NCBI RefSeq assembly: GCF_900113275.1
Contig: NZ_FOOU01000002.1
Coordinates: forward strand, 124,001 to 188,000
Source: Neptunomonas qingdaonensis
Lineage (GTDB): Bacteria; Pseudomonadota; Gammaproteobacteria; Pseudomonadales; Balneatricaceae
Direction of reading: 5' to 3'
Length of the DNA: 64,000 nt
The translations under genes were made by a program, and so were the position numbers. This document shows, one piece after another, positions 48,274 to 57,536 of this stretch (position 1 is its first letter; the number at the start of each line of letters is the position of its first letter). A model generated the notes under the pieces. The model worked only from the letters and a program-made list of their open reading frames with translations, was not told the origin of the DNA and searched no databases.

Positions 48274-50046
48274 TCAATCCACGAACTTTCTGAACCAAAT
48301 TTCAACGGCCATCAAAGCCCGGAGTTCCCTAGTATTATTTTCAACTCCAGCACAGTGGTTATCATATAACTGATGTACATAGTTATAATCGAACAAACCT
48401 CGTGATTTAGTCTTTTCCGACACCAATAGATCCTGGCACATATCCGCAAGTTCCGTTTTAAACCATTCACCAACAGGAACCGTGAACATTTGTTTTTTTC
48501 GATAAGCCAACTCTTCACCGATCAAAGGAGAAACTGCTTTTTTATAAATATATTTAGTCACGCCATCATGCAGTTTCAAACCACCAGGCATAGAAAAAGC
48601 CAGTTCTATCATGCGGTAATCGAGGAAAGGAGCCCTGTTTTCAAGCGATACAGCCATTCCCATACGATCAGGTTTAACTAAGTTATTGCCTGGTAGTAAT
48701 AACATCGTATCGATATACAGCGCTTGATTGATACGATCCATTTTTTTGGATTTCTCATAAAGAGGATCGGTCACATCATTAACGGATAAACTGGCTAGCT
48801 GTTGACGGAACTCTGGCGAAAACAGAGTCTGGCGCTGTTCTTCAGTAAACAGTGAAATATTATCATTATACGATTCTCTAAAAGCAGCTTCGCTCATATC
48901 ATGATTGTTTACATTAAAGAAATTTTTGTACTTGTCATAACCGGCAAATAGTTCATCAGCTCCATCTCCCGTTAACACCATTTTCACATGCTCAGCAGCA
49001 AGACACGCTACTTTGTAAGTTGGCAGAAAAGAAACATCGCCGTGAGGCTGATCACAGTGGTAGGTAGCCATAGGCCAAAGATCTATCATGTTCGGCGCTA
49101 CTTTTTGCATCGAGTGCTCTGTAGCAAAGCGATCTGCGGCACTCTGTGCGTAAGGTGACTCATCAAATTTAGGATCGTCAAAGCCTATACAAAACGTCTT
49201 TACCGGGCTCGCCAGATGCCGACTCATCAGGCCTACAACTGAGCTGGAATCAACACCGCCTGACAGAAAAGCACCAAAAGGTACATCTGCACGTAAACGT
49301 ATTCTTACCGCATCATCCAACACCGTATTAAATTTATCGATCCATTCCTCTTCACTTTTATCCTCTGTTTCTATGCAAGCTAAATCCCACCAACAATTTA
49401 GCTCTGTACCCGTTCGTGAAATTTTTAACCAATGTCCCGGTAGAACATGTTCTACGCCCTCAAACATTGTCAGAGGGGGCGGGACATAATTAAAGGCTAA
49501 AAATTGATTGAGTGCTTTCGGGTTAGTAGCTTTGATCGGCTCTGCTTGCAATATGGCTTTAATTTCGGAACCAAACAGGGTGCGCCCATCATTTTGATAA
49601 ATATACAGCGGCTTTTCACCAACACGATCACGTATTAGATAGAGTGCATCTTCACGTTTATCATAGATAGCAATAGCAAACATGCCATTCAGTTTGCTAA
49701 CACAATCTATTCCTTCTTTCTCATAAAGCCTTAGAATCACTTCAGTGTCGCAGTGTGTTCTACAGGGGTAGCCACAAGAAGCCAGCTCTTCAGCTAACTC
49801 AAGATGATTGAAAATCTCACCGTTTTGCACTACGACTATCTGGCCATCATCAGAAACAAATGGCTGATCTCCATGCTCTAAGTCCAGTATAGCTAATCGC
49901 TGATTACCTAACCCGACACCAAATTTATCGTGGTATGTGCCCCGTCCATCAGGGCCCCGGTGAGTAATAACCTCACCCATTTTTAAAAACAATGACTCCG
50001 GCAACTGACGTTTATTGGCATCAAAATACCCAAAAATCCCACACAT
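48274..50046 (-). CDS. asnB: Glutamine-dependent asparagine synthase family enzyme
   Basis: The 590-residue protein has an N-terminal class II glutaminase domain with nucleophile Cys2 (MCGIFGYF), RGPDG and NGEIFNH, and a C-terminal ATP-pyrophosphatase synthetase domain with LSGGVDSS and GDGADELFAGYD. It could make asparagine, but AsnB relatives in polysaccharide clusters often amidate uronic acids. TviB/TviC-type enzymes here should make a uronic sugar, so amidation of GalNAcA is a reasonable guess. Confidence 0.87.
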   Translation of the reverse strand: MCGIFGYFDANKRQLPESLFLKMGEVITHRGPDGRGTYHDKFGVGLGNQRLAILDLEHGDQPFVSDDGQIVVVQNGEIFNHLELAEELASCGYPCRTHCDTEVILRLYEKEGIDCVSKLNGMFAIAIYDKREDALYLIRDRVGEKPLYIYQNDGRTLFGSEIKAILQAEPIKATNPKALNQFLAFNYVPPPLTMFEGVEHVLPGHWLKISRTGTELNCWWDLACIETEDKSEEEWIDKFNTVLDDAVRIRLRADVPFGAFLSGGVDSSSVVGLMSRHLASPVKTFCIGFDDPKFDESPYAQSAADRFATEHSMQKVAPNMIDLWPMATYHCDQPHGDVSFLPTYKVACLAAEHVKMVLTGDGADELFAGYDKYKNFFNVNNHDMSEAAFRESYNDNISLFTEEQRQTLFSPEFRQQLASLSVNDVTDPLYEKSKKMDRINQALYIDTMLLLPGNNLVKPDRMGMAVSLENRAPFLDYRMIELAFSMPGGLKLHDGVTKYIYKKAVSPLIGEELAYRKKQMFTVPVGEWFKTELADMCQDLLVSEKTKSRGLFDYNYVHQLYDNHCAGVENNTRELRALMAVEIWFRKFVD

Positions 50047-50049
50047 AAA

Positions 50050-50604
50050 TCAGTTACCGCCTTTAAGTACTATTTGTTTGACCGTTAACAAGATGACATA
50101 TACGTCAAACAAAAATGATGACTTTCTTACATACTCCAGATCCAGCTGTGTTCGCTCTACAGGGGTAGCTTGCGAACGCTTAACTGCTTGCGCCAAGCCG
50201 GTAATCCCTGGACGTACCTTATTTCGTTCCGCCCATTCTTCTTCTGTATATTCGCTACGCTGCTCAGGCACGTTGGGACGAGGGCCTACCAGGCTCATAT
50301 CGCCTTTCAACACATTCAATAATTGAGGCAACTCATCAAGACTCGTTTTTCTGACAAAGCGGCCAACCTTTGTTATTCGCGGGTCATAATCACTTGTAAA
50401 ATGAGGACCAACCTTCTCAGCACCTACCACCATGCTTCGAAACTTATAAATAGAGAATAGCCGTCCGTCTTTACCTATTCGCTGCTGTTTAAACAGAGCA
50501 GGCCCCTTAGACTCCAGCTTAATAAACAATGCAACCACCAGCATTAAAGGTAAGCAAAGTAATAAGACGATAAATGCCAACACAACATCAAATGTACGTT
50601 TCAT
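50050..50604 (-). CDS. Initiating undecaprenyl-phosphate sugar-1-phosphate transferase
   Basis: A short 184-residue bacterial sugar transferase of the PglC type: one N-terminal hydrophobic hairpin, then KRTF/ KFRSM, the acidic catalytic segment, TSLDELPQL and LVGPRP motifs. Such enzymes load the first sugar phosphate onto undecaprenyl phosphate at the inner membrane. It overlaps the aldolase-like gene by 4 bp and lies 3 bp from asnB. The sugar may be the 6-deoxy-diamino sugar made by this cluster. Confidence 0.88.
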   Translation of the reverse strand: MKRTFDVVLAFIVLLLCLPLMLVVALFIKLESKGPALFKQQRIGKDGRLFSIYKFRSMVVGAEKVGPHFTSDYDPRITKVGRFVRKTSLDELPQLLNVLKGDMSLVGPRPNVPEQRSEYTEEEWAERNKVRPGITGLAQAVKRSQATPVERTQLDLEYVRKSSFLFDVYVILLTVKQIVLKGGN

Positions 50605-51425
50605 TTATTTCCTTTCCCGGCCACGATCTGTTGAACCCCATCCTGTAATTCTTTGTGAATTTTCTGGTATTCAGAAACTGGCGCTTTGGTTAACCGGACT
50701 TCCTCTTCCCTTAATTTAAACAGCTCCTTTTTTAAATCGAGATTTACTTTAAAAGTACTCATACCTTCACTCTTTCGATGAAATGTACGAGATAAAATCA
50801 CTGATTCTGAGCCTAAACGCACATGTTCAGCTAAAACCATTTCTCCTGGTATTAATCCCTCTCCAAACCGCGCTATACCACCAAATCCAAATGATTTTCC
50901 CGCAGCCTTAATAGTGCTTGCCATAGAATCTAATAAACCATTAGCCAACGGCTCAAACATAAAACTAAGACCCATATCTAAATGAAGGTCGTTTAGACCT
51001 ATATAGATTTCACTAACACCGGGTAAAGTCACAATTTCTGATAATGAGTCTGCAGCACCCTTCGTTTCCACCAAAGGAATCACACCTGCGCGCCCATTCA
51101 CCAATGACAAAAAACTTTTCACTTCTTCTGCTTTACGAAACATCGGAAGCATTATGTAGTCAGCACCGGCCTCTATTGCCGCGTCGACTTCTGCCAGGCT
51201 TTCAGTATTAAGAGGATTCAGGCGCACAATTAGTTTGGCAGTTTTCAACTTCTTCTTAATTTTTTTGGCGTCACCAATTGAATGCTGACTAATTAAGGTA
51301 TCCAGGTGCCCTTGCCGTTCTTTTTTCCCTAACCGCTCCAGATCCACAAAAATACGTTCGACTCCGCACGCTTCAGCAAAAACCGCCAAATCAAGGTCAT
51401 TCGTTATTAAAATAAACTTAATCAT
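50601..51425 (-). CDS. HpcH/HpaI-type aldolase family protein
   Basis: A 274-residue TIM-barrel protein of the HpcH/HpaI aldolase/citrate-lyase family. It shows VDLERLGK near residue 28, GADYIMLPMFRKAEEV, VIPLVETKGA and a GLNDLHLDMG metal-site-like segment. Members cleave or form 2-keto acids with pyruvate. In a glycan cluster it may act on a keto-sugar acid, but no substrate can be deduced. It overlaps the flippase gene and the sugar transferase gene by 4 bp each, so it is an integral cluster member. Confidence 0.75.
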   Translation of the reverse strand: MIKFILITNDLDLAVFAEACGVERIFVDLERLGKKERQGHLDTLISQHSIGDAKKIKKKLKTAKLIVRLNPLNTESLAEVDAAIEAGADYIMLPMFRKAEEVKSFLSLVNGRAGVIPLVETKGAADSLSEIVTLPGVSEIYIGLNDLHLDMGLSFMFEPLANGLLDSMASTIKAAGKSFGFGGIARFGEGLIPGEMVLAEHVRLGSESVILSRTFHRKSEGMSTFKVNLDLKKELFKLREEEVRLTKAPVSEYQKIHKELQDGVQQIVAGKGNK

Positions 51426-52909
51426 AGGCCCCTTAACTTTCTCATTAATTTATCTCTAAAAATTGGCACAGCTAACAAGCCTAACAAACAACCCAGCCCT
51501 GCAAGTACAAAAGCTATCAGCAGACTTATAAACCCAAAAGGCTCAATGAACGATATTTTAAGCAACCAAAACAAGCTAAGAGGCAATAATAAAATTACGA
51601 ATAAATAACCGGGATCAAACACATCACGCCTAATGATCGGAAATTTAACTAACAAGGCAATAAAACTTCCGATGCCAGCAATAGCATAAGCGATAACAAG
51701 TATTTTCATCAAAACCAACAAGCTGCTTTCAGCATTGAAAGCTAATAATAAAAGCCCTCCCAATGCCGCCAGACTAATTAACAAAGGGGTTTTGGTATCT
51801 TTTTGAGCATTCAGCACTACCGTTGCAAAAGTTGCCATCCCCATAAAAGGAATATAAAGCAAACCAATAGTTAACAATGATGAGACCTTAGAAATATCAC
51901 TATCTGTCATACTTCCATAGCCATATACTAATGACGTCAATACAGCTGATACTGGCACCAAGGCAGCAACCGACATTAACGATAAGAAAAGTGTAGCGCG
52001 AATACCCCAAACAACTAACTGCTGAAACAGCAAGAAGTCTTCTTTATAGGAATGACTCAATCGAGGAAATAAAACCGTTGCCAAGAAAGTAACAGTAACA
52101 GCTAAAGGCAACTCAACTAACTTTATAGCGTAACTAATTTGGGCAACACTTCCTTCTCCATCATATGAAGCAAACGCACGAATAATGACAGGAAAACAAA
52201 GCAAGACACAGCCAGTGCCGGCTACCTGAAAAAAACGAACAATCAATGGCTGATTAATTATCCAGGGCGACACCGACATTACTGGCTTTCCAGCGATACC
52301 TTGTGCGGCAACATACTGAATAGCCAAACGTAACAAACCACCTAATAAGACAAACACAGCAAGAGTGATCAATGATCCATCATAGAAGGATATAAACACT
52401 AACCCCATAATAATAACTATATTAATTGTTAGCGTTCCCAATGCAGCCACACCAAAGCGATTGTAAGCTTGTAAGTAAGCCGATATAACACCAGTGGCGA
52501 CGGTCATCGGCACCAGCCATAATACATATTGCATTGGGACCAGACTTAACAGGATTTGGCTTTCATCAAATCCTGGGGCTAACAATTTAATTAATGGGGC
52601 AACTGAAAAAACCAATCCGCATGTCAACAATGCAAATAACAGAGTAAAGAACAATAACGCTTGCCACCACAATCGTAGAGATCTCTTTTTATCTCCATCA
52701 AATTCAGGGATCAAGGCAGCAGCCAGCCCCCCGCCAACGAGTATATTAATCAGTAAATCAGGCACCGAAAGCATCATAACGGCAACATCCGCTTGAGCGC
52801 TGATGCCAAAGCTTCCTGCCAACAAAGACTCCCTCAGGAAACCCGAAAAACGGCCAATTAATAGCCCGATATTCAGAAGCAATGAAGAAAAAATAATAGC
52901 CTTAAGCAT
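51422..52909 (-). CDS. MurJ-like lipid-linked oligosaccharide flippase
   Basis: A 495-residue MATE/MVF-type membrane protein with about 13-14 hydrophobic segments. The N-terminus (IGRFSGFLRESLLAGSFG, then SVPDLLINILVGGGLAAALIP) is of the MurJ kind. Its position inside the cluster suggests a Wzx role, moving the lipid-linked glycan across the inner membrane, with the housekeeping MurJ elsewhere. Whether it moves lipid II cannot be told from sequence. Confidence 0.8.
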   Translation of the reverse strand: MLKAIIFSSLLLNIGLLIGRFSGFLRESLLAGSFGISAQADVAVMMLSVPDLLINILVGGGLAAALIPEFDGDKKRSLRLWWQALLFFTLLFALLTCGLVFSVAPLIKLLAPGFDESQILLSLVPMQYVLWLVPMTVATGVISAYLQAYNRFGVAALGTLTINIVIIMGLVFISFYDGSLITLAVFVLLGGLLRLAIQYVAAQGIAGKPVMSVSPWIINQPLIVRFFQVAGTGCVLLCFPVIIRAFASYDGEGSVAQISYAIKLVELPLAVTVTFLATVLFPRLSHSYKEDFLLFQQLVVWGIRATLFLSLMSVAALVPVSAVLTSLVYGYGSMTDSDISKVSSLLTIGLLYIPFMGMATFATVVLNAQKDTKTPLLISLAALGGLLLLAFNAESSLLVLMKILVIAYAIAGIGSFIALLVKFPIIRRDVFDPGYLFVILLLPLSLFWLLKISFIEPFGFISLLIAFVLAGLGCLLGLLAVPIFRDKLMRKLRGL

Positions 52910-52927
52910 AAAAAATCTGTGACCTAA

Positions 52928-54877
52928 TCAGTGCAATACAACCTCTTCAGACAACAGATCAACTAAACATGAAGAAGGTAAGAACCCTTTAATACTTTCT
53001 TGTAGAGCATCCCTCCCCTCTCGACTATCTCCTGTCTCAATAGCATTTTTCAAACGCTCCAATACAAATCGCAGCTGGGTAGCTGTTAACATCTCTTCAT
53101 GTGCCCGCATGATCTTGGGATGTGAAGTAGCTACAACATCTTCCCCAATTAACAACTCTTCATATAACTTTTCGCCTGGCCGAAGGCCTGTATAGTGTAT
53201 TTCTATGTCGCCTTCAGGATGAGCTTCATCTTTAAGCTCCAAACCGCTTAAGCGAATCATCCGTTCTGCCAGATCACTTATTTTAACGGGCGTGCCCATA
53301 TCCAATACAAATACATCGCCGCCCTGCCCCATAGAACCTGCTTGTATCACTAAAGAAGCAGCTTCAGGAATAGTCATGAAAAAGCGCGTGATATCTGGAT
53401 GAGTAACCGTTAAGGGGCCTCCTTCGCTGATTTGACGCCGAAATAATGGAACAACTGATCCGGAAGAACCTAAAACATTGCCAAATCGTACCATTGAAAA
53501 AGCTGTATTTTTGGACTCCACAGCCAAGTCTTGCAAGACCAACTCAGCCAGCCGTTTTGTAGCTCCCATAACATTTGTTGGCCGCACAGCTTTATCCGTA
53601 GAAACCAAAACAAAACGTTCAACATTATGTTTCCTGGCGAGCAATGCGACGGTTAAAGTACCAAACACATTATTATTAATTCCCTCTAATACATTTTGCT
53701 CGACGATGGGAACATGCTTGTACGCTGCAGCATGATAAATCGTCTGCACACCAAACCGCTGAATAGCTTCAGCGACTCTGGATTTATCGCCAACATTACC
53801 TAACAGTGCATAGACAGGAATTTGAATTTGCAGCTGTATCATTAATTGCTCTAGTGACTTCTCGATTTGATATACCGCAAATTCACTTAATTCATATAAC
53901 ACAATCGATTTCGGCTTTGCATACACCACCTGCCGACACAACTCCGATCCTATAGAGCCCCCCGCCCCAGTGATCATGATCACCTTTCCTTTAACACTGA
54001 TATCTACCAACTCTTTTATGGGAGGGACCGAATCTCGACCGAGCAAATCCTCGAGTTCAACTTCTCTTAGTTGGTTGAGATCTACTTTTCCAGCTACTAT
54101 TTCATCGACACTCGGTAATGTCTTAACGTGAACAGGAAAAACCTCTAATCTATCTAAGATTTTCTTCTTGATTGCATGACTGGCAGACGGGATGGCTAAT
54201 AAAATATCTGTTACACCACCCATTTCAATAATTTTCGCAATACTGTCGGCAGGAAATACTTTGATACCCGCCACCCTACTTCCCTGAAGTGATTTATCAT
54301 CATCAACAAAAGCTAATGGAAAGTATTCGCGGCAATCAAGTAATGACGTTGCTAATTGAACACCGGCCGCTCCTGCACCATAAATAATAACACTGTCTTT
54401 ATCTACATAGTGCTGCTGTAACCACCTATATAGATTTGCAATCAAGAAACGATTTCCGGCGACAAAAACCAAAGCAGCTAGAGCAAACGCAATAGGCACT
54501 GAGCGCGGAAACAAAGGGTACTGCAACCAAATATCTACAAAAAATAAAAATGCGGCTGATATCAGAACCCCATACACTCCGCCCCAGAACGCACTCAAGT
54601 CCATATAACGAATTACCGTCCTATAGAGCCCAAAAATATAAAAAAGTACTACTCCCAAAACAGGAACAACAACGAAAAACCATGCAGTTTCTTTAAGATA
54701 AGCAGATGGCCACCATTCAGACAGACGAATAGCATAGCCCGCCCAAAGGGCAATGGTAAGCGCGACAAAGTCACATAGCATCAATATATATCGCTTACTC
54801 TTTCTTGACATAAAAGAAAAAGGAAGCAATTTACCTGACACATAAGAATGGGCTCTATTTTTCCTCATGAAACACAA
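52928..54877 (-). CDS. WbpM/PglF-type UDP-HexNAc 4,6-dehydratase
   Basis: A 649-residue membrane-anchored dehydratase. The N-terminal part has four hydrophobic segments (residues about 30-130), then a first Rossmann fold (IIYGAGAAGVQL), then the catalytic Rossmann domain with MITGAGGSIGSELCRQ. The catalytic triad is of the S-M-K kind, with STDKAVRP and VMGATK in place of YxxxK. It would make the 4-keto-6-deoxy sugar used by the aminotransferase at 38858. The start could be any of several close ATGs before the first hydrophobic segment. Confidence 0.88.
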   Translation of the reverse strand: MCFMRKNRAHSYVSGKLLPFSFMSRKSKRYILMLCDFVALTIALWAGYAIRLSEWWPSAYLKETAWFFVVVPVLGVVLFYIFGLYRTVIRYMDLSAFWGGVYGVLISAAFLFFVDIWLQYPLFPRSVPIAFALAALVFVAGNRFLIANLYRWLQQHYVDKDSVIIYGAGAAGVQLATSLLDCREYFPLAFVDDDKSLQGSRVAGIKVFPADSIAKIIEMGGVTDILLAIPSASHAIKKKILDRLEVFPVHVKTLPSVDEIVAGKVDLNQLREVELEDLLGRDSVPPIKELVDISVKGKVIMITGAGGSIGSELCRQVVYAKPKSIVLYELSEFAVYQIEKSLEQLMIQLQIQIPVYALLGNVGDKSRVAEAIQRFGVQTIYHAAAYKHVPIVEQNVLEGINNNVFGTLTVALLARKHNVERFVLVSTDKAVRPTNVMGATKRLAELVLQDLAVESKNTAFSMVRFGNVLGSSGSVVPLFRRQISEGGPLTVTHPDITRFFMTIPEAASLVIQAGSMGQGGDVFVLDMGTPVKISDLAERMIRLSGLELKDEAHPEGDIEIHYTGLRPGEKLYEELLIGEDVVATSHPKIMRAHEEMLTATQLRFVLERLKNAIETGDSREGRDALQESIKGFLPSSCLVDLLSEEVVLH

Positions 54878-54968
54878 GTCTCTTTTTTACAGAAGTATTC
54901 AACAACATGAGGAGTTCCGAATTAAGCAAGAGCCCATCGATATGTTCATCAACAAATACGCAGCCCTA

Positions 54969-55991
54969 CTAACTAACAGAACCTACATACCAAGGCATTG
55001 CTTTGGTTATCCCTGCTGCGATATCGAACGCTGGAGCATAACCTAACAATCGTTGCGCTTTGCTGATATCGGCCTGAGAATGGCGCACGTCACCTGCACG
55101 AAAATCGCGGTAAACAGGCGGCTTCTCGTAGCGCACTTGATTATCGCCAAGGCTCAACTTAATAGCGTTGAACAGCTGATTGAGATCGGTACGACCACTG
55201 ACAGCAACGTTATACACTTCACCTTTTGCTGCGTCATCAGAGGTAGCAGCGAGTAAATTAGCCTGTACAGCGTTTTCTATAAAACAGAAGTCGCGGCTGG
55301 TTTTACCATCACCATTGATGAAGACTTCTTCATTTTTAATCATAGCAGCGGTCCATTTAGGTATCACTGCTGCATAAGCGCCATCCGGATCTTGACGCTT
55401 ACCAAAAATATTGAAATAGCGCAGCCCTATTGTGTTAAAACCATAGGTGCGCGCAAACACATCGGCATACAGTTCGTTTACATACTTCGTAACGGCGTAC
55501 GGCGATAACGGGTTACCAATATTCTCTTCTACTTTAGGAAGTGCCGGATGGTCACCATAGGTGGAGCTACTGGCGGCATAGGTAAAGCTTGTCACCTCAG
55601 CATCGCGTGCCGCTACCAGCATATTTAAAAAGCCGCTGATATTTGTTTCATTGGTAGCGATAGGATCGTTAATAGAACGAGGCACTGAGCCAAGTGCTGC
55701 CTGATGCAATACATAATCAACACCCGCACAGGCGTTATGGCAGTCTTGGAGTTTGCGTATATCACCTTCGATAAATCTAAACGCAGCCCACTGTTCGGCT
55801 GTCACCTGTGACTGTACTTCATCTAAATTATGCTGAAAGCCTGTCGCAAAGTTATCCAAGCCCACAACACGTTGATTTAGTCCCAATAGCGTTTCTAATA
55901 GGTTAGATCCGATAAAACCTGCCACACCTGTTACCAGCCAGGTTTTCGGGCTGGCCAGAAGCTCTGCTTTGATGTGTTCGTAACGAGTCAT
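54969..55991 (-). CDS. WbpP/TviC-type UDP-HexNAc(A) C4 epimerase
   Basis: A 340-residue short-chain dehydrogenase-type epimerase with [14 protein letters not shown] (NAD site), the catalytic Ser in [12 protein letters not shown], and YAVTKY (YxxxK). The N-terminal [22 protein letters not shown] extension (residues 1-22) is typical of WbpP/TviC rather than GalE. It would interconvert UDP-GlcNAc(A) and UDP-GalNAc(A). It lies 9 bp after the dehydrogenase gene. Confidence 0.88.
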   Translation of the reverse strand: MTRYEHIKAELLASPKTWLVTGVAGFIGSNLLETLLGLNQRVVGLDNFATGFQHNLDEVQSQVTAEQWAAFRFIEGDIRKLQDCHNACAGVDYVLHQAALGSVPRSINDPIATNETNISGFLNMLVAARDAEVTSFTYAASSSTYGDHPALPKVEENIGNPLSPYAVTKYVNELYADVFARTYGFNTIGLRYFNIFGKRQDPDGAYAAVIPKWTAAMIKNEEVFINGDGKTSRDFCFIENAVQANLLAATSDDAAKGEVYNVAVSGRTDLNQLFNAIKLSLGDNQVRYEKPPVYRDFRAGDVRHSQADISKAQRLLGYAPAFDIAAGITKAMPWYVGSVS

Positions 55992-56000
55992 ATTTTTTCC

Positions 56001-57281
56001 TTAAAGGCGAAGGTCAGTAGCTTCTGCGGGCAAAATGTATTTAAGATCATAGAGTACATGCTCCGGCTTACCAAATGAGCGAATACCCTCGGTACCCATC
56101 TCTTTAAACTGCTTATGTGCGACCGCAATAATGACCGCATCATAAGCCGCCTGCTCTGGTGCAGTGACCGGTGTAATGCCATATTCATGTTCAGCATCGG
56201 CGGCATTAATCCAAGGGTCATAACAATCAACATGTATCCCATAGTCCGAAAGCTCATTAACGATATCGACCACTTTGGTGTTACGCAGATCAGGGCAATC
56301 TTCTTTAAAGGTTAACCCCAACACCAATACACGCGCACCATCTACCTGAATTCGTTTTTTCAGCATAGATTTAACCAACTGACTAACCACATACGCACCC
56401 ATTCCATCATTGAGGCGACGTCCTGCCAGTATAATCTCAGGATGATAGCCAACAGACTGTGCTTTGTGAGTGAGGTAGTAAGGATCAACGCCTATGCAAT
56501 GACCACCCACTAAGCCCGGACGAAAAGGCAGGAAGTTCCATTTTGTGCCGGCTGCTTTGAGTACTTCTTCTGTGTCGATACCCAGCTTATTAAAAATAAC
56601 CGCCAGTTCGTTAATCAGGCCAATATTGACATCACGCTGAGTATTTTCAATAACCTTAGCGGCTTCAGCTACTTTGATAGAGCTCGCTTTATAGGTGCCT
56701 GCGGTAATAATTGAACGGTAAAGACTATCGACAAAATCAGCAACCTCGGGCGTTGAGCCAGAAGTCACTTTTAGGATGCTGGTGACGCGGTGTTCTTTAT
56801 CGCCCGGATTGATGCGCTCAGGGCTATAACCGCAATAAAAATCTACGTTAAATTTAAGGCCGGATTCGCGCTCTAAAACAGGAACGCACTCCTCTTCTGT
56901 TGCGCCTGGATAGACAGTCGACTCATAGATAACAATATCACCCTGCTTCAGCGCCTTGCCGATCACAGCACTGGCTTTAAGCAAGGGCGTAAGGTCGGGC
57001 TGTTTATGCTCATTGATGGGGGTTGGAACCGTTACAATAAAAACATTGCATTCTTGTAGTGCTCCAATTTCAGCACTGTAAGTCAACAGCGTGGCTTCTG
57101 CCAGTTCATCACCACTCACTTCAAGCGTACTATCAACACCGCCCTTTAACTCTTCTAGTCTGGCTTTATTGATATCAAAGCCGACTGTTGGAAAATGCTT
57201 TCCAAACTCAGCGGCGAGAGGAAGCCCGACATAACCTAAACCAAGAATTGCAATACTAGTGTCTTGAAGAGAAAAGTTCAT
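56001..57281 (-). CDS. tviB: UDP-N-acetylglucosamine 6-dehydrogenase, WbpO/TviB type
   Basis: This 426-residue enzyme oxidises UDP-HexNAc to the uronic acid. It has [15 protein letters not shown] at the N-terminus, [11 protein letters not shown], the [12 protein letters not shown] catalytic segment with its cysteine, and a C-terminal NAD-family domain ([16 protein letters not shown]). Together with the TviC-like epimerase it supplies UDP-GalNAcA. It appears to be the first gene of the minus-strand cluster. The 255 bp to mnmC should hold the cluster promoter. Confidence 0.9.
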   Translation of the reverse strand: MNFSLQDTSIAILGLGYVGLPLAAEFGKHFPTVGFDINKARLEELKGGVDSTLEVSGDELAEATLLTYSAEIGALQECNVFIVTVPTPINEHKQPDLTPLLKASAVIGKALKQGDIVIYESTVYPGATEEECVPVLERESGLKFNVDFYCGYSPERINPGDKEHRVTSILKVTSGSTPEVADFVDSLYRSIITAGTYKASSIKVAEAAKVIENTQRDVNIGLINELAVIFNKLGIDTEEVLKAAGTKWNFLPFRPGLVGGHCIGVDPYYLTHKAQSVGYHPEIILAGRRLNDGMGAYVVSQLVKSMLKKRIQVDGARVLVLGLTFKEDCPDLRNTKVVDIVNELSDYGIHVDCYDPWINAADAEHEYGITPVTAPEQAAYDAVIIAVAHKQFKEMGTEGIRSFGKPEHVLYDLKYILPAEATDLRL

Positions 57282-57536
57282 TAACGTGCCTACCGATTAA
57301 AAGCCCATAAAAAGAGCAAAAATTTTATTCAGATAATTTATTAACTTTTACCAAAGAGAAGAATATAAACATAGACGAAAACTCTTTCCCTGAGATAAAA
57401 GCGCTAAAAAATAAATATAAATCTGCCTGAATATTAGCACAGTGTATGTACGTCTACTACGAGACGAGGCATTCATATATTCGATCCAGAGCGCTCCTTG
57501 CCTTACAATAAGCTTTTATTTTTGCGAGTTAATTTC

